Origin: Isoetes taiwanensis
Lineage: Eukaryota > Streptophyta > Lycopodiopsida > Isoetales > Isoetaceae
Direction: 5' to 3'
DNA: 64,000 nucleotides
NCBI GenBank assembly: GCA_021234155.1
Contig: JAJEKV010000842.1
Coordinates: forward strand, 1-64,000
In this document: positions 46,671-57,825 of the stretch, one piece after another
How the letters are laid out: the number at the start of each line of letters is the position of its first letter
Numbering within the stretch: position 1 is the first letter of the stretch
Translations under genes and position numbers: made by a program
The notes under the pieces: model-generated
The model's input: the letters and a program-made list of their open reading frames with translations, nothing else
Databases searched by the model: none
Told to the model about the DNA's origin: nothing

Positions 46671-48758
46671 TTATTATATATATATTTGAACATGCATGAC
46701 TAAGCTAGGATTGCCTAAGCTTAGTTCAGAAATAGCCTCCACAAGGTAAAATTCTTTAAACTCTTGTTTGCCATATGTTGGAAATCCATACTTAATGCTA
46801 GGAACCACTTGAACGTGTTATGTATTTAGACTTTCAAGGGAAGTTGCATTATTTAACATTTTGCATGACCTTTTTAATTCATGGTTGCCATGTGGCTTGC
46901 ATGCATGTATTATTATCATGAGATTAGTATTACTTGCAAGAAAATTGAAGTGCGTTGTTAAAAGAGGGAGAATTGATGAAGGTTGAATGCGCATTTGGCA
47001 ACCCAACATATTGGGTTCGTTGCCCCAATACAAAGTTAAAGGTATGTTTTTACTTACATCTTTGCCCTATGGCTGATATTGCGATGAGGATATCACCCAT
47101 ATATTTTTTTTCTTTGTTAACCGTTTTTGTGGCCTTGCGAAATTTCTGTGCCCTATCAAGGCGCAAGAGGCTGCAAGGTTACCATGCACCTTTTGTGTTG
47201 ATCTTCCAAGGACAATGAGACTACCCTTTTGCAAAGCTTCGGTGTATTTTCTTCCTCTTGGCATCTTTGTGATTGCTTATAAGTTTAATCATGGGCCTTT
47301 TCTACTTGGATGCCCTTTCTTTGCACGCGATGAAACCGCTACTAGATAGTTGTACATCTAATCCATCCAGCTCGTCTATATCTTATGTTGGCGATGGAGC
47401 ACTTATTCTAAGAAGTTTTGTGGTCTGTTCTGCTTGGCCAGCAAGTTATGTTTGCATACAAGCAACAAGGGCAAAGTTAGATGGGCCTACAACTGATGGC
47501 ATATTATCTGCAACGAGCTTCTCAACCAGCTTTTTGCAAATCAAAGGCTTCATTCCAGGTCTGCCGATTATTGTTTTTACTTGGAGCATGCTTTTCAAAT
47601 GACTTCTTATTAGATATGTGAAGCAAAACATATCCTTTGTGGCAAATACAATCTGCAGATTTAATTTGTTAAATTTACATGGATTTGCATTTCGCTATTT
47701 AGCATGCAGCATACGTAAGGATAAGGCTTTGGTAGCTATATGTTTTATGAAGTTTTCAGACTATTGCTACAAGGCATTATGCCTATGTTCATATTTCTTC
47801 TTGTGCATCATGAAATCAGTCATGTTCTTGTGAGTGTTATGTACTTTGTTGCTTTAGCAATTCAAACCGCCTTCGTGTGGCTCTATTAGTTGGTTTATGC
47901 CTCTTTTGATAGGCTAAAAGTATATATTGCAAGTCAAATTTCTTGATCTTGCATTTTCCATTCTTCATTCCTATTTGGTACTCTTTATGTTTGATCAATT
48001 TCTACTAAGACATTAAGGTGAAAGGCGATAAGTCGTGGTGTTCTATAGCTTACCTGTCATCCCTTGTCTGGTTACCAAGTTTATTGCTAACTTTGACATG
48101 GTTGGGTGCAGGTAACCAGAACTCCACCTGCTTTGATTTTTGTAGGATGGTACGATGTTATTTTTCAGATCAAGACCATGCTAAAATGTGGTTCTAAATA
48201 TTGAGATAAGTATTCTCTACTTCTCTAACTTTCTTGAAATGAATAAATTTGAGCACAATGCTTACATTTCTGAAGTTGAAATTGCAGAACAAGACACCTT
48301 ACGAGTTCTGCCTGGTTGAGTAATCCAAAGATAAGGAAGATTGATTACTACCAAAAAACATATACCGAAAGACATGGGATAAAATGATTGTTTCTTATTC
48401 TATGGAAAGGTCTGAAATATTTACTATTTTGTTGCTTATGCAAATAATTTACTGGTCCCCTTTAAATACTTTGGCTTTGATCTTTGTTACAAAGTGGTTG
48501 GACAGAAAGAAATGTTTTTACTTGAGGCTCAATTTTATGCTGTCATTGGACCTTCATTTGGGAGGTCCCTGTTTTTCTAAGGATTTGAATAAAAGTTTAT
48601 CTTGTTAATTCTCCTGTGTGCTCAAGGATTGGATGTGCCGTCTTTGACCTAAATGGTTTTATGTACGGATAGATAACAATACCAAGGGATTGACCGAGGT
48701 ATGTAGAAGTGGCTAGTATGGCTTTTGTCAAGGCTAGTGCTGTCTGGGTTTTTTTTTA
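46671..48758. repeat. 2.09-kb direct repeat, copy A
   Basis: Near-identical to 49384-51478 over its full length, differing by scattered substitutions and small indels, with the noisiest stretch at about 47040-47340. Both copies keep a minus-strand 61-codon frame (47631-47446) with KKLVEKLVADNMPSVVGPSN and a plus-strand frame at 48384-48608. Conservation may only reflect recent duplication. It ends in a T-run. I cannot name a function. Confidence 0.93.
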
Positions 48759-49383
48759 GATACTTCTATTCATTGGTTTTACCAGTGTCGCATCTATCCT
48801 TGAAGCACATGGATGAATTATCAAGATTCTCCAAAGTCAAGTTTATCGGTTGTACTGGAGCTCTTATGAATTAATGAGTTTATGATTGACATGATCCTTT
48901 ATATATGCAGACTCATGTAGTGATGAGTATACGTGTACAATGGAGGAGAAAACCTTTACAGGTACAATAACACCTATTATTGATGGGCAGTTTGTTACAA
49001 GAGGCAAGTCCACTATGAGATAAAGAATTGACGTATTAAAAGGTATGAACTCTCTTATGTCAAAAGCAAAACCTTTAAACGTGTGCAAGGTTTTGAGAAA
49101 TGGTTCTATGTATTCGATTTTTCAAAATCATTAGCTGAAGATGATTAATATGCAAAGGGGTTATGCCCATTTATGCCACTCGGCATGTTATAGAGCCACT
49201 CGGCTCAAATATGACTAGAAATAGTCTTACGCATCTAATGGTGCTTCCATCTTTATGCAAAAGGTGTAAATTATATATAGGGTTGAGCTTGACTCCTGCT
49301 GTAATGGTAGGGGTCAGCCCTTCCTATACACAGCTTATCCTATTTTGGGGTCAACTTAACTCTACGGTAGGTGGTAGGGTTTT
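48759..49383. other. 625-bp spacer between the two direct repeats
   Basis: Unique in the window. No coding region recognised. Confidence 0.4.
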
Positions 49384-51478
49384 TATTATTATATATATAT
49401 TTGAACATGCATGACTAAGCTAGGATTGCCTAAGCTTAGTTCAGAAATAGCCTCCACAAGGTAAAATGGTTCTTTAAACTCTTGTTTGCCATATGTTGGA
49501 AATCCATACTTAATGCTAGGAACCACTTGAACGTGTTATGTATTTAGACTTTCAAGGGAAGTTGCATTATTTAACATTTTGCATGACCTTTTTAATGCAT
49601 GGTTGCCATGTGGCTTGCATGCATGTATTATTATCATGAGATTAGTATTACTTGCAAGAAAATTGAAGTGCGTTGTTAAAAGAGGGAGAATTGATGAAGG
49701 TTGAATGCGCATTTGGCAACCCAACATATTGGGTTCGTTGCCCCAATACAAAGTTAAAGGTATGTTTTTTACTTACATGCTGCCCTATGGCTGATAACAG
49801 TAGAGGATATCACCCATATATTTTTGCTGTTGCACCGTTTTGTGGCGCGAAATTTCCTGTGCCCTAGCAAGGCCGCAAGAGGCTGCAAGGTTACCATGCA
49901 CCTTTTGTGTTGATCTTCCAAGGACAATGCAGAGATTACCCTTTTGCAAAGCTCGGTGTCTTTTCTTCCTCTTGGCATCTTTGTGATTGTTATAAGTTTA
50001 ATCATGGGCCTTTTCTACTTGGATGCCACTGCTGCACCAGTAAACTGCTACTAGATAGTTGTACATCTAATCCATCCAGCTCGTCTATATCTTATGTTGG
50101 CGATGGAGCACTTATTCTAAGAAGTTTTGTGGTCTGTTCTGCTTGGCCAGCAAGTTATGTTTGCATACAAGCAACAAGGGCAAAGTTAGATGGCCCTACA
50201 ACTGATGGCATATTATCTGCAACGAGCTTTTCAACCAGCTTTTTGCAAATCAAAGGCTTCATTCCAGGTCTGCCGATTATTGTTTTTACTTGGAGCATGC
50301 TTTTCAAATGACTTCTTATTAGATATGTGAAGCAAAACATATCCTTTGTGGCACATACAATCTGCAGATTTAATTTGTTAAATTTACATGGATTTGCATT
50401 TCGCTATTTAGCATGCAGCATACGTAAGGATAAGGCTTTGATAGCTATATATTTTATGAAGTTTTCAGACTATTGCTACAAGGCATTATGCCTATGTTCA
50501 TATTTTTTCTTGTGCATCACGAAATCAGTCATGTTCTTGTGAGTGTTATGTACTTTGTTGCTTTAGCAATTCAAACCGCCTTCGTGTGGCTCTATTAGTT
50601 GGTTTATGCCCCTTTTGATAGGCTAAAAGTATATATTGCAAGTCAAATTTCTTGATCTTGCATTTTCCATTCTTCATTCCTATTTGGTACTCTTTATGTT
50701 TGATCAATTTCTACTAAGACATTAAGGTGAAAGGCGATAAGCCGTGGTGTTCTATAGCTTACCTGTCATCCCTTGTCTGGTTACCAAGTTTATTGCTAAC
50801 TTTGACATGGTTGGGTGCAGGTAACCAGAACTCCACCTCCTTTGATTTTTGTAGGATGGTACGATGTTATTTTTCAGATCAAGACCATGCTAAAATGTGG
50901 TTCTAAATATTGAGATAAGTATTCTCTACTTCTCTAACTTTCTTGAAATGAATAAATTTGAGCACAATGCTTACATTTCTGAAGTTGAAATTGCAGAACA
51001 AGACACCTTACGAGTTCTGCCTGGTTGAGTAATCCAAAGATAAGGAAGATTGATTACTATACCAAAAGACATATACCAAAAGACATGGGATAAAATGATT
51101 GTTTCTTATTCTATGGAAAGGTCTGAAATATTTACTATTTTGTTGCTTATGCAAATAATTTACTGGTCCCCTTTGGATACTTTGGCTTTGATCTTTGTTA
51201 CAAAGTGGTTGGATAGAAAGAAATGTTTTTACTTGAGGCTCAATTTTATGCTGTCATTGGACCTTCATTTGGGAGGTCCCTGTTTTTCTAAGGATTTGAA
51301 TAAAAGTTTATCTTGTTAATTATCCTGTGTGCTCAAGGATTGGATGTGTCGTCTTTGACCTAAATGGTTTTATGTACGGATAGATAACAATACCAAGGGA
51401 TTAACCGAGGTATGTAGAAGTGGCTAGTATGGCTTTTGTCAAGGCTAGTGCTGTCTGGGTTTTTTTTTTTTTTTTTTT
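49384..51478. repeat. 2.09-kb direct repeat, copy B
   Basis: Partner of 46671-48758, in the same orientation. It ends in a T-run of about 20 that leads straight into repeat half Q. Ends are not TG...CA and there is no primer site in the spacer, so these do not look like LTRs. Confidence 0.93.
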
Positions 51479-51772
51479 CCAATTATTGAATTCATTATCT
51501 CAACGTATTTAATGCGCCTCATTAACTCACTTTAGACGTGTCATACCCATAAATTTCCATTGCCTAAAATTTCAAGAATTGAGCGTTACAAGCGTGAGCT
51601 CCAGGCTTTTTCCATCGTCTAATTTCATACGAATCAAGAACTAGGTGTCGTCTGTAGACTTTTTCCATCATCTAATTCCATATGAATTAAAAATTAGGTG
51701 TCAGCTCTCAGCTTTTTCCGTCACCTAATTTAGATGAACTGGAAAATTGGTATGTTTGTGGCTGTGTTGGCC
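51479..51772. repeat. Repeat half Q, right side of the split repeat
   Basis: Matches 20906-21193 with the same three ~50-bp subrepeats (CTTTTTCCATCGTCTAATTT and variants). Confidence 0.88.
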
Positions 51773-52174
51773 TTGCAGGTATTTTTGTTCTTGTGCTTTG
51801 TGGAATTGCTAAGCTGGACTCTAGGGGCCTGGAGTATCTTCTTTTTTATTTTGATATTGTGTTGGGTCCCGTGCCAGAGGGAACGCCGCATCTTACGCCG
51901 CATGCGGCGTTCCCTTCCAGTTTGCGTTCCCCTTAGCGGGTTGCGGGCTGGCAAAATTGAATGCCAGGAATTCCCCGAGATTGAATTTGGAAAAAATGCC
52001 TGCTAGGAAATTTCTGGACTCCCTCAACTCCGCCTCCATCTGATTTTTGGTGCCTTAGGGTCTCATTCTGGTGCCTCACCTGGGTCGAAGCTTGCAAAGG
52101 TTAGCTCAGCTGGGTCGCATCTTCCTGCAATCATCTTATTTTTATGAAACTAATGAACCCTCATTCTTATTTCA

Positions 52175-54065
52175 GGATTTTCTTGCGTTAGGAGTTTGAT
52201 TGAAGATAAGCCACATAGAGAAGACAAATCGATTTCAGACTATGGTGTTCTTCTTTGGCTTCTGGAGCCAGCCGATATTGGAAGGTAAGGTATTTTTGTC
52301 CAACCGACATACATAAATCATTATTTCGGATACAAGGGATCATTATTTGCTGGGACCAGCGACATACATGGATCATTATTTTGGTTTCTCTTTGGTATTT
52401 ACCCAGTTTGACTGACTCTTTTGTTGCTTGAGTCAGGTTTAATGTGCCCGTTTTTGCTTTGGTGGATGCTAGCTACCAGTGGCTTTTAAAGTTGGATGTG
52501 TCTTCATGCCACAAGCTATCAGATGCAGGTGTACGTGCAACAGCAACATGTCCTCTGTGCCTTGCTCGGACTCGCCTTCTAACCATTTGGGCCCATCGGA
52601 TTCTGATGATTGCAAAAGGTTCGTGTTTATATTGGGTTCCTTCTCGGATTTAATCTCTTCTTTGAGTCTGTGGGATTGATTATTTTCTTTCAGTAGAGTT
52701 CAAATCTATTTCAGACCTCATCAGAAAAACGGGCATAACTCCCCTAGACAAGCTCCATTTTTTGTGCGAGAGCATGTGTTGGAAAGGTTGGAGAAAGATA
52801 TATAAATGATCTTAGGTGTATATTTTTCAAATTGGTAGCAGAAATGGTTCAAAACAGAGAAAACGTCTATGTTACATCCAGGTAGTTCTTGCATCAAAAC
52901 TGTCATATATTCCAAGTTCAATTTTAGGTTGTTGTTTCTCCATTTCCTGATGTGTAATGATATGACCTAATTCAATGCATGTCATGTTTTCCATTCTAAG
53001 CATAGGTCTTACATTTTTCATTATAAGCATAGGCTGCATTAAGTGTTTGAGTTGCATGCTAAAGTCTGCATCCAAATGCAAATATTGTATGCAGGATTTT
53101 ACATACCTTTCTGGTGGATCCATTCCACACTGCAATTCGTAAGGACCCCATCAGCATCGTGAGTTGTTTCCTTTTTTTTTTTATGTGTTGAGATGTGGCA
53201 GTGTTTCTATTTTGAGATTAAATATGAGTTGAAACGTGGTAGTGCTTCTTGCTAATATGACTAGTACTTGCATTGTTTTACAGAAGGGTGAAGCCAATAG
53301 ACGGCCAGAAGACCTTCAACTGCAGAAGAGGGTTAGTTCATCTCTATGACGTTTTCTATGTTACTGCTTTTGCGGATTTCCTTAAAGCTTACTTAGTGCA
53401 TATCTATGTCTTTGAATAATGTCTATGATATTTGCTTAAGGTGTGCATAGACCAGACTCCTTTGCCAAATATGGTCAGATCTTTATGGCTGGATGAAATT
53501 ATCAAAATGAAAATCTATTCCAAGCTACACTACTATGTTAGATCCTCTGCATGGCTGTGTTATTGCTGCAACCAGCCTTTAAACAGTGATGTTGATGGGC
53601 AGTAAGTGTTTTAACCGCTATACATCCTTTGTTTGATTCCCTTCCAGAGGTGATTAAGCTGCATGGTAAGGCAGCACATGTGTGATGATGGTTCTGAAAA
53701 CAAGCAGGAAGACAAAGCAAGTTGTGGTTCTCTTTCCGCCAGTATTATCTACATTATTTGAGAAGCTCTTGGCTAAATGCATGCATGAGAAGGAAATAGT
53801 GCCCGCAGTAAAGACACAAACTTGGTATCTCATCCCACCATTAATGCAGTAAAGCTTATCTACATTCTTAGAAAAGTCCTCTGTTTTTATTTTCCATGAT
53901 AACGATTTGTGATCTTCCAATTACCCTTTTAATAATTACCGAACTTCAATAGTATGTGCAGGTTCAGACTTCAAGAATCTGTGCAGACTCAAACTGGACT
54001 GCATGAAGAAATGCTAAAACGTCCTTATCCACTCTATTCAGTACAAGATCAAAAGAGCAACTGAG
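52175..54065 (+). pseudogene. Multi-exon gene remnant, possibly leucine-rich-repeat-like
   Basis: Pieces with splice-like borders follow in order. 52178-52285 encodes SDYGVLLWLLEPADIGR up to a GTAAGG donor. 52439-52530 follows TCAG and encodes FNVPVFALVDASYQWLLKLD then VSSCHKLSDAG, which resembles an F-box/AMN1-type leucine-rich repeat. 53097-53157 follows TGCAG. 53283-53330 follows TTACAG. 53962-54063 follows GTGCAG and encodes ESVQTQTGLHEEMLKRPYPL, then a stop. The LRR resemblance rests on one repeat, so the identity is weak. I cannot tell whether the exons form one intact gene. Confidence 0.35.
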
Positions 54066-54449
54066 CAAAATAAGGTGCATCCTTATGCCATGGATTCTTT
54101 GCTCAATGAATTTAGGTTATTGTGCATTCTTGGGACCAGTAGGCTGCTTCAAGTTTCTATTCTCCATTCTAAATATAATTTCATGTTGCTGCTATCATAT
54201 TGCAACTATCAATATATTTTTAGAGGTTCATAATACGAGTTATCCACCCCAAACTCTCTCAGATAGTGTTTGTATAATTTCGTAAAATAATAGGGCTGAG
54301 AGCAGATTATTATTTTTGTTTTTTCATGTTCAAGCCCTATTGCGCACATATAGGTTTTGCTCAATTTGAGCCATAGTTGAACTGCGCATGTACAGGTTTT
54401 GTTCAATTTTGAGCCGTAGTTGGGCGCAAAGACATTTTGCTATCGGATT

Positions 54450-54478
54450 CAAGGAAGGAAGGAAGGAAGGAAGGAAGG
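54450..54478. repeat. (GGAA)n microsatellite
   Basis: About seven GGAA units, just upstream of the plus-strand LTR. Confidence 0.95.
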
Positions 54479-54519
54479 TACTTTTATCGTCCACGGAGAC
54501 CAATCGGTCTATGGGGGAG

Positions 54520-55112
54520 TGTTAGTCCTGTGCCTCCTGGTTCAGGACTATTCATGCATACGACGGACCAGGTCAAGCTTAAGGATCCACAGACAGGCAC
54601 GGGTCAGCCGTCCAAAGCCCAGCAGAAGACCAAGCAGCAGACCACGCAGTCAAAACCTGCGTCCGTCAACAAGAGGCGCCGCTCAGACAAGTGATGGCCT
54701 GTCACCGCCCGCGTCAGCGTCAGCGAGATTCTAGGCACTTCAAGAGGCACCGCCAACATTCCTGCAAATCAGGCTTCATTCCAGGAGTCGGCACCGAGAT
54801 CAGTCAGTATGTCTATATTGGGCCCAAGGCCATTGTACTATATATATGAGTAGAGCTAGCACAAGAGTTTTAGATGAGTTTTGAGTCTTGTCTCTCTTCA
54901 GTCTTCTCTCGATTGCGAGACTCATGTATGTTCATCATTGATATCAAGGAAGCTTATCATTTTCCTCTCATTGTTCCCTTTTGTTCTGTTTTCTTCTTCT
55001 TGTTCTTTTCTTGCAAATCCCGCGTGACATAGTCCCCCGGATTCTCCTGTTAGATCCAAGGGTCCTCACAGAGGGCTGTCTTGCAGGAGTTCCCGAACCC
55101 AGACCCCAAACA
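54520..55112 (+). mobile_element. LTR, plus orientation
   Basis: Starts TGTTAG and ends AAACA, giving TGTT...AACA ends over 593 bp. It contains a TATA-like TACTATATATATGAG at about 54836. A primer-binding site follows directly, which fixes the strand. Upstream, ATGGGGGAG (54511-54519) looks like a polypurine tract. No second copy of this LTR is in the window. Confidence 0.75.
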
Positions 55113-55113
55113 C

Positions 55114-55131
55114 TGGCGCCGCTGCCAGGTC
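55114..55131 (+). other. Primer-binding site, tRNA-Asp-like
   Basis: TGGCGCCGCTGCCAGGTC follows the LTR after one base. The complement of the 3' end of plant tRNA-Asp is TGGCGCCGTTGCCGGGG, which this matches at most positions. This primer is typical of Athila/Tat (OTA) gypsy elements. Confidence 0.8.
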
Positions 55132-55157
55132 TGATTCGATTTTCCTTTCTTCTGTCG

Positions 55158-55310
55158 CCATGTCTGTCCGAAACTTCACGCCAGAAGAACTTCTTTCCCA
55201 GACGGCGTCTCGCTTGGAGCGCCATCTGAGGGCGAAGCTGCAACCGTTGATGGTGCCAGGTGTCGAAAGATGCCAAGGAGGCGATTGAGAGGCAAAAATT
55301 TGGCTAAGTC
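55158..55310 (+). pseudogene. Start of a gag-like frame
   Basis: The ATG at 55158 opens MSVRNFTPEELLSQTASRLE, a charged helical start. A frame shift at a CCAGG (about 55256) leads to VSKDAKEAIERQKFG and a stop. It fits the gag N-terminus that the minus-strand element body lacks. After about 55310 the sequence no longer follows a plus-strand element. Confidence 0.45.
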
Positions 55311-55603
55311 CCCAAACAACAAAGGGAGAAGTAATGAACGGTGGAGATGAGGCGTGAGAGAATGATGGGATGTGACAGGTGGCCCAAAGGACACACATTA
55401 ATGTTCGACGGGCGTGAAAAGAAGGAATGGTATTTAATGCTGGCAACTCGAAGTGGGATATCATTAAAAGGAATGTGTCAGAAGGTACCATGGCTAGATA
55501 TGCGGCGGGAGAAAAGATTCTCATTTTAGAAACAGCCTTGCATTGCAAACACGTTGGCAATTTTTGTGATTGGTCCACGTCGACAAGGAGTTCCTCAGTT
55601 CGC

Positions 55604-55610
55604 TATATAA
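55604..55610 (+). promoter_or_regulatory. TATA box of the antisense ORF
   Basis: CTATATAAG lies about 45 bp upstream of the favoured ATG at 55653. A reversed CCAAT (GATTGG, 55570s) and an ACGT core (CCACGTCGAC) lie just upstream. Together they look like a plant pol II promoter. Confidence 0.6.
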
Positions 55611-55652
55611 GACGAACCAGGAGTGAAGCGAAGGCATCCGATGGTGCTCAGC

Positions 55653-55907
55653 ATGGCTGCTGCTGGTTTGAACGAGAACTGCACTATGCCCACGAACTGT
55701 CAGGAGTGGATTACCTGCAAGATGAATTGTCTGGACCTCTGGCGCTGCCACAACCGTGGCCTGAGAATGGATGGCTGGTGTGCCGGGATGGCTGAACATC
55801 CCGATCCGAAGACCAACGGGATGGAGGTGGTTCTGCACCTTCGCTGGGACCCTGAGCAGAACCTCTACCACATCCTGCGCATCACCTCTGCTCCGAACCC
55901 GGAGTAG
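55653..55907 (+). CDS. Antisense ORF of the Tat-like element, Cys-rich, unknown function
   Basis: An 84-residue frame, MAAAGLNENCTMPTNCQEWI to the end TSAPNPE, with six or so Cys in CxMxxNC, ITCKMNCLDLWRC and GWCAGM, then a hydrophobic/aromatic strand VVLHLRWDPEQNLYHILRIT. The start at 55653 has the plant-like context GCATGGCT and the right distance from the TATA box; upstream ATGs at 55623 and 55641 would lie within or before the expected start of transcription. Downstream are AT-rich polyadenylation-like signals (TATAATATAAATA at about 56024). It lies antisense to the gypsy element and between integrase and LTR side, the place where Tat-lineage elements such as Grande and RIRE2 carry antisense ORFs. 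I recognise no domain. It is one of the few undamaged frames here. Confidence 0.55.
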   Translation: MAAAGLNENCTMPTNCQEWITCKMNCLDLWRCHNRGLRMDGWCAGMAEHPDPKTNGMEVVLHLRWDPEQNLYHILRITSAPNPE

Positions 55908-56049
55908 AGGGTTTTTCTTCTTAGGACTTAGTAGATAGGGCTCTGAGCCCGTTTTTGTATATAGGGCAGTGCCCATAGCGGAAATAGCTGGGCTGCGCCC
56001 ACATTTTGTAAAAAAATTCCACCTATAATATAAATATGCCGTTGGTTTA

Positions 56050-56264
56050 GTCACTATCTGTTGTGTTTGTGTCTGGAACAGCATCTGTTTGTGGATTGTC
56101 ACGAGGCGAAAGCCATTAACCAGTGTAGGTAATGGAGTTCCATCTAATTCGGCCAGCTGGAAAACGCTGGGTTGAACCATTTGAGCAATTCGATAAGGGC
56201 CAAGCCATCGAAACTTTAATTTACCCGGAAAATTTTTGTACCGAGAGTCATAAAGAAGAACCAA
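56050..56264 (-). pseudogene. Integrase C-terminal GPF/Y module
   Basis: Encodes VLLYDSRYKNFPGKLKFRWL then GPYRIAQMVQPSVFQLAEL, the GPF/Y module of OTA-clade integrases. The frame stays open far past it to 55521, but that extension is antisense to the Cys-rich ORF and has no retroviral character. Confidence 0.85.
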
Positions 56265-57419
56265 ATCTCCTTTCTTGAATGTTTTTTTTCTTCAAACATT
56301 TGTCATGTAAAGATTTTTGTAACCGTTGTCCATGAAGAACACGAATATAAGCATCCCTTCTAAGTTCATCCAATTGTTCCAATTGATAAACCCTTTCTTT
56401 GAGTGCAGCAGGCGGATTATGGGCAGTAGCGAGTTGAAAACGGAGAGTTGGGAGAATGTACTCAAAAGGCATGAGAGCTTCTTGACCATAAACCAATTTG
56501 AAAGGAGTGTGACCAGTAGCTATTTTGAAACAAGTATTGTAGGCCCAAAGAACAGTAGGAAGTTTGTTTTGCCAGTCAGTGCGAGAAGCATCACAAATTT
56601 TCTTGAGAATTGTGACCAGAGTTTTGTTGGTGCTTTCGGCCAAACCATTCCCTTGAGGATAGTAAGGTGTGCTCTTGTGATGATGTATCAGGAGGTAATC
56701 CGTCAGCTCCTTGATGGTATGATTGAGAAAATGGACACCACGATCACTGACCAGCTCCGTGGGGCAGCCGAATCGCGTGATGATTTGTTGATAGAGGACC
56801 TTGGCTGTGCTGGCCGCAGTGTTGTCTGGAAGTGCGCAAGCTTCCGCCCATTTGGTAGCATAGTCTGTGAGAACCAGAATGTAGCGGGCACGAGTGTGCC
56901 TCGCAGGAGGGTCGATGGGTCCCACAAAATCCATTCCCCATTTGCTGAAGGGAAGTGGCGTGGCGACCGGCGTCAAGGGAAGAGCGTCACGGCCGTGGGC
57001 CGTCCCACACGCTGGCAAGCATCACATGTGCGGGCGTGGGCGTGAGCGTCTTTGAAGAGTGTGGGCCAAAAATAACCAGCAAGAAGGATTTTGCGTGCCG
57101 TGGTGTTACCATGAAAATGACCACCACCGAGCCCTTCATGGGCTTCACGAACAATATCTGGGACCTCATGAGGGAGAACACAGCGTCGAAGGATGGTATC
57201 CTTACCCTTTTTGTAAAGATGGCCTGCAACCATGGTGTAGTCACGGACCTCGCCGGAGAAATTGATGTCGCCAGGGATTGTCGCTATCGAGAGAGCGTGG
57301 CGCCCCCGGGTGGAACAAATACTTTGTGAGGAGATACCGCTGAAAGTCATGAAACCAATGAGGTGTTGCCGTGACCGAGGAAAAGAGTTGAGCGTCGGGA
57401 AAGGCGCCGGAGACTCCAT
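56248..57419 (-). pseudogene. Integrase: HHCC finger and DDE core
   Basis: The finger part (57419-56973) ends with REAHEGLGGGHFHG and then TCDACQRVG, giving the H-x-H...C-x2-C ligands. The core continues in another frame (57018-56248) with WGMDFVGPIDPP (first Asp), ELVSDRGVHF (second Asp) and YPQGNGLAESTNKTL (Glu). All three catalytic residues are present. One frame change near 57000 and one in an A-run before the GPF/Y module break it. Confidence 0.92.
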
Positions 57420-57426
57420 TAGAGGA

Positions 57427-57825
57427 TCATCCGTGGATCGTGAAAGATAATCGGAACAACATGAGATTTGCCGGCCTTGTGAACAATTTCAAAAGGTGCA
57501 AATTCTTGCGTAAGTAGGGACCCAACGAAAGCAATGCGCCCGTATGCGTGGATTTGTTGATCAAATAAAGAAGTGCCTGGTGGTCAACAAAGAATTTGAT
57601 CTGACTGCCTAAAAGGTAGTGACGGAAGCGTTGGACACAGAAAATGAGACCCAAAGCTTCACGCTCGGTGGCAGAATAGTTGCGCTTCGCCAGTAATTGA
57701 GTTTTCGGGCGTATTGGTTTGGGTTTGTCGGTGCGCATCATATTCTTGAGAGAGAACAGCTCCAATAGCAAACGCCGAGACATCGACATGAACATGAAAG
57801 GGCTTGTCCCATTGAGGAGGAACAA
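57427..57825 (-). pseudogene. RNase H domain
   Basis: Encodes NYSATEREALGLIFCVQRFR then HYLLGSQIKFFVDHQALLYL, typical of gypsy RNase H (TEREAL, DHQAL). After TGA the frame is lost near 57530 at a GGGCGC stretch; the following frame resumes with LLTQEFAPFEIVHKAGKSHV. Two one-base shifts are needed. Confidence 0.9.

Noticed and set aside
46671-51478. Two 2.09-kb direct repeats as LTRs of one retrotransposon
   Set aside because: No TG...CA ends, no primer-binding site or polypurine tract in the spacer, and no gag or pol sequence.
55300-56040. Pararetrovirus (caulimovirus-like) insertion because of the strong plant promoter and small ORF
   Set aside because: The neighbouring pol has an integrase and GPF/Y module and lacks movement protein or coat protein motifs, so a Ty3/gypsy origin is better supported.
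55521-56049. Extension of the minus-strand GPF/Y frame to 247 codons
   Set aside because: After the GPF/Y module it runs antisense through the Cys-rich ORF. The plus-strand frame has promoter, start context and protein-like composition, so the minus extension is taken as its shadow.
56326-57045. Plus-strand frame of 239 codons
   Set aside because: It is the antisense of the integrase core, whose DDE motif on the minus strand is unmistakable.
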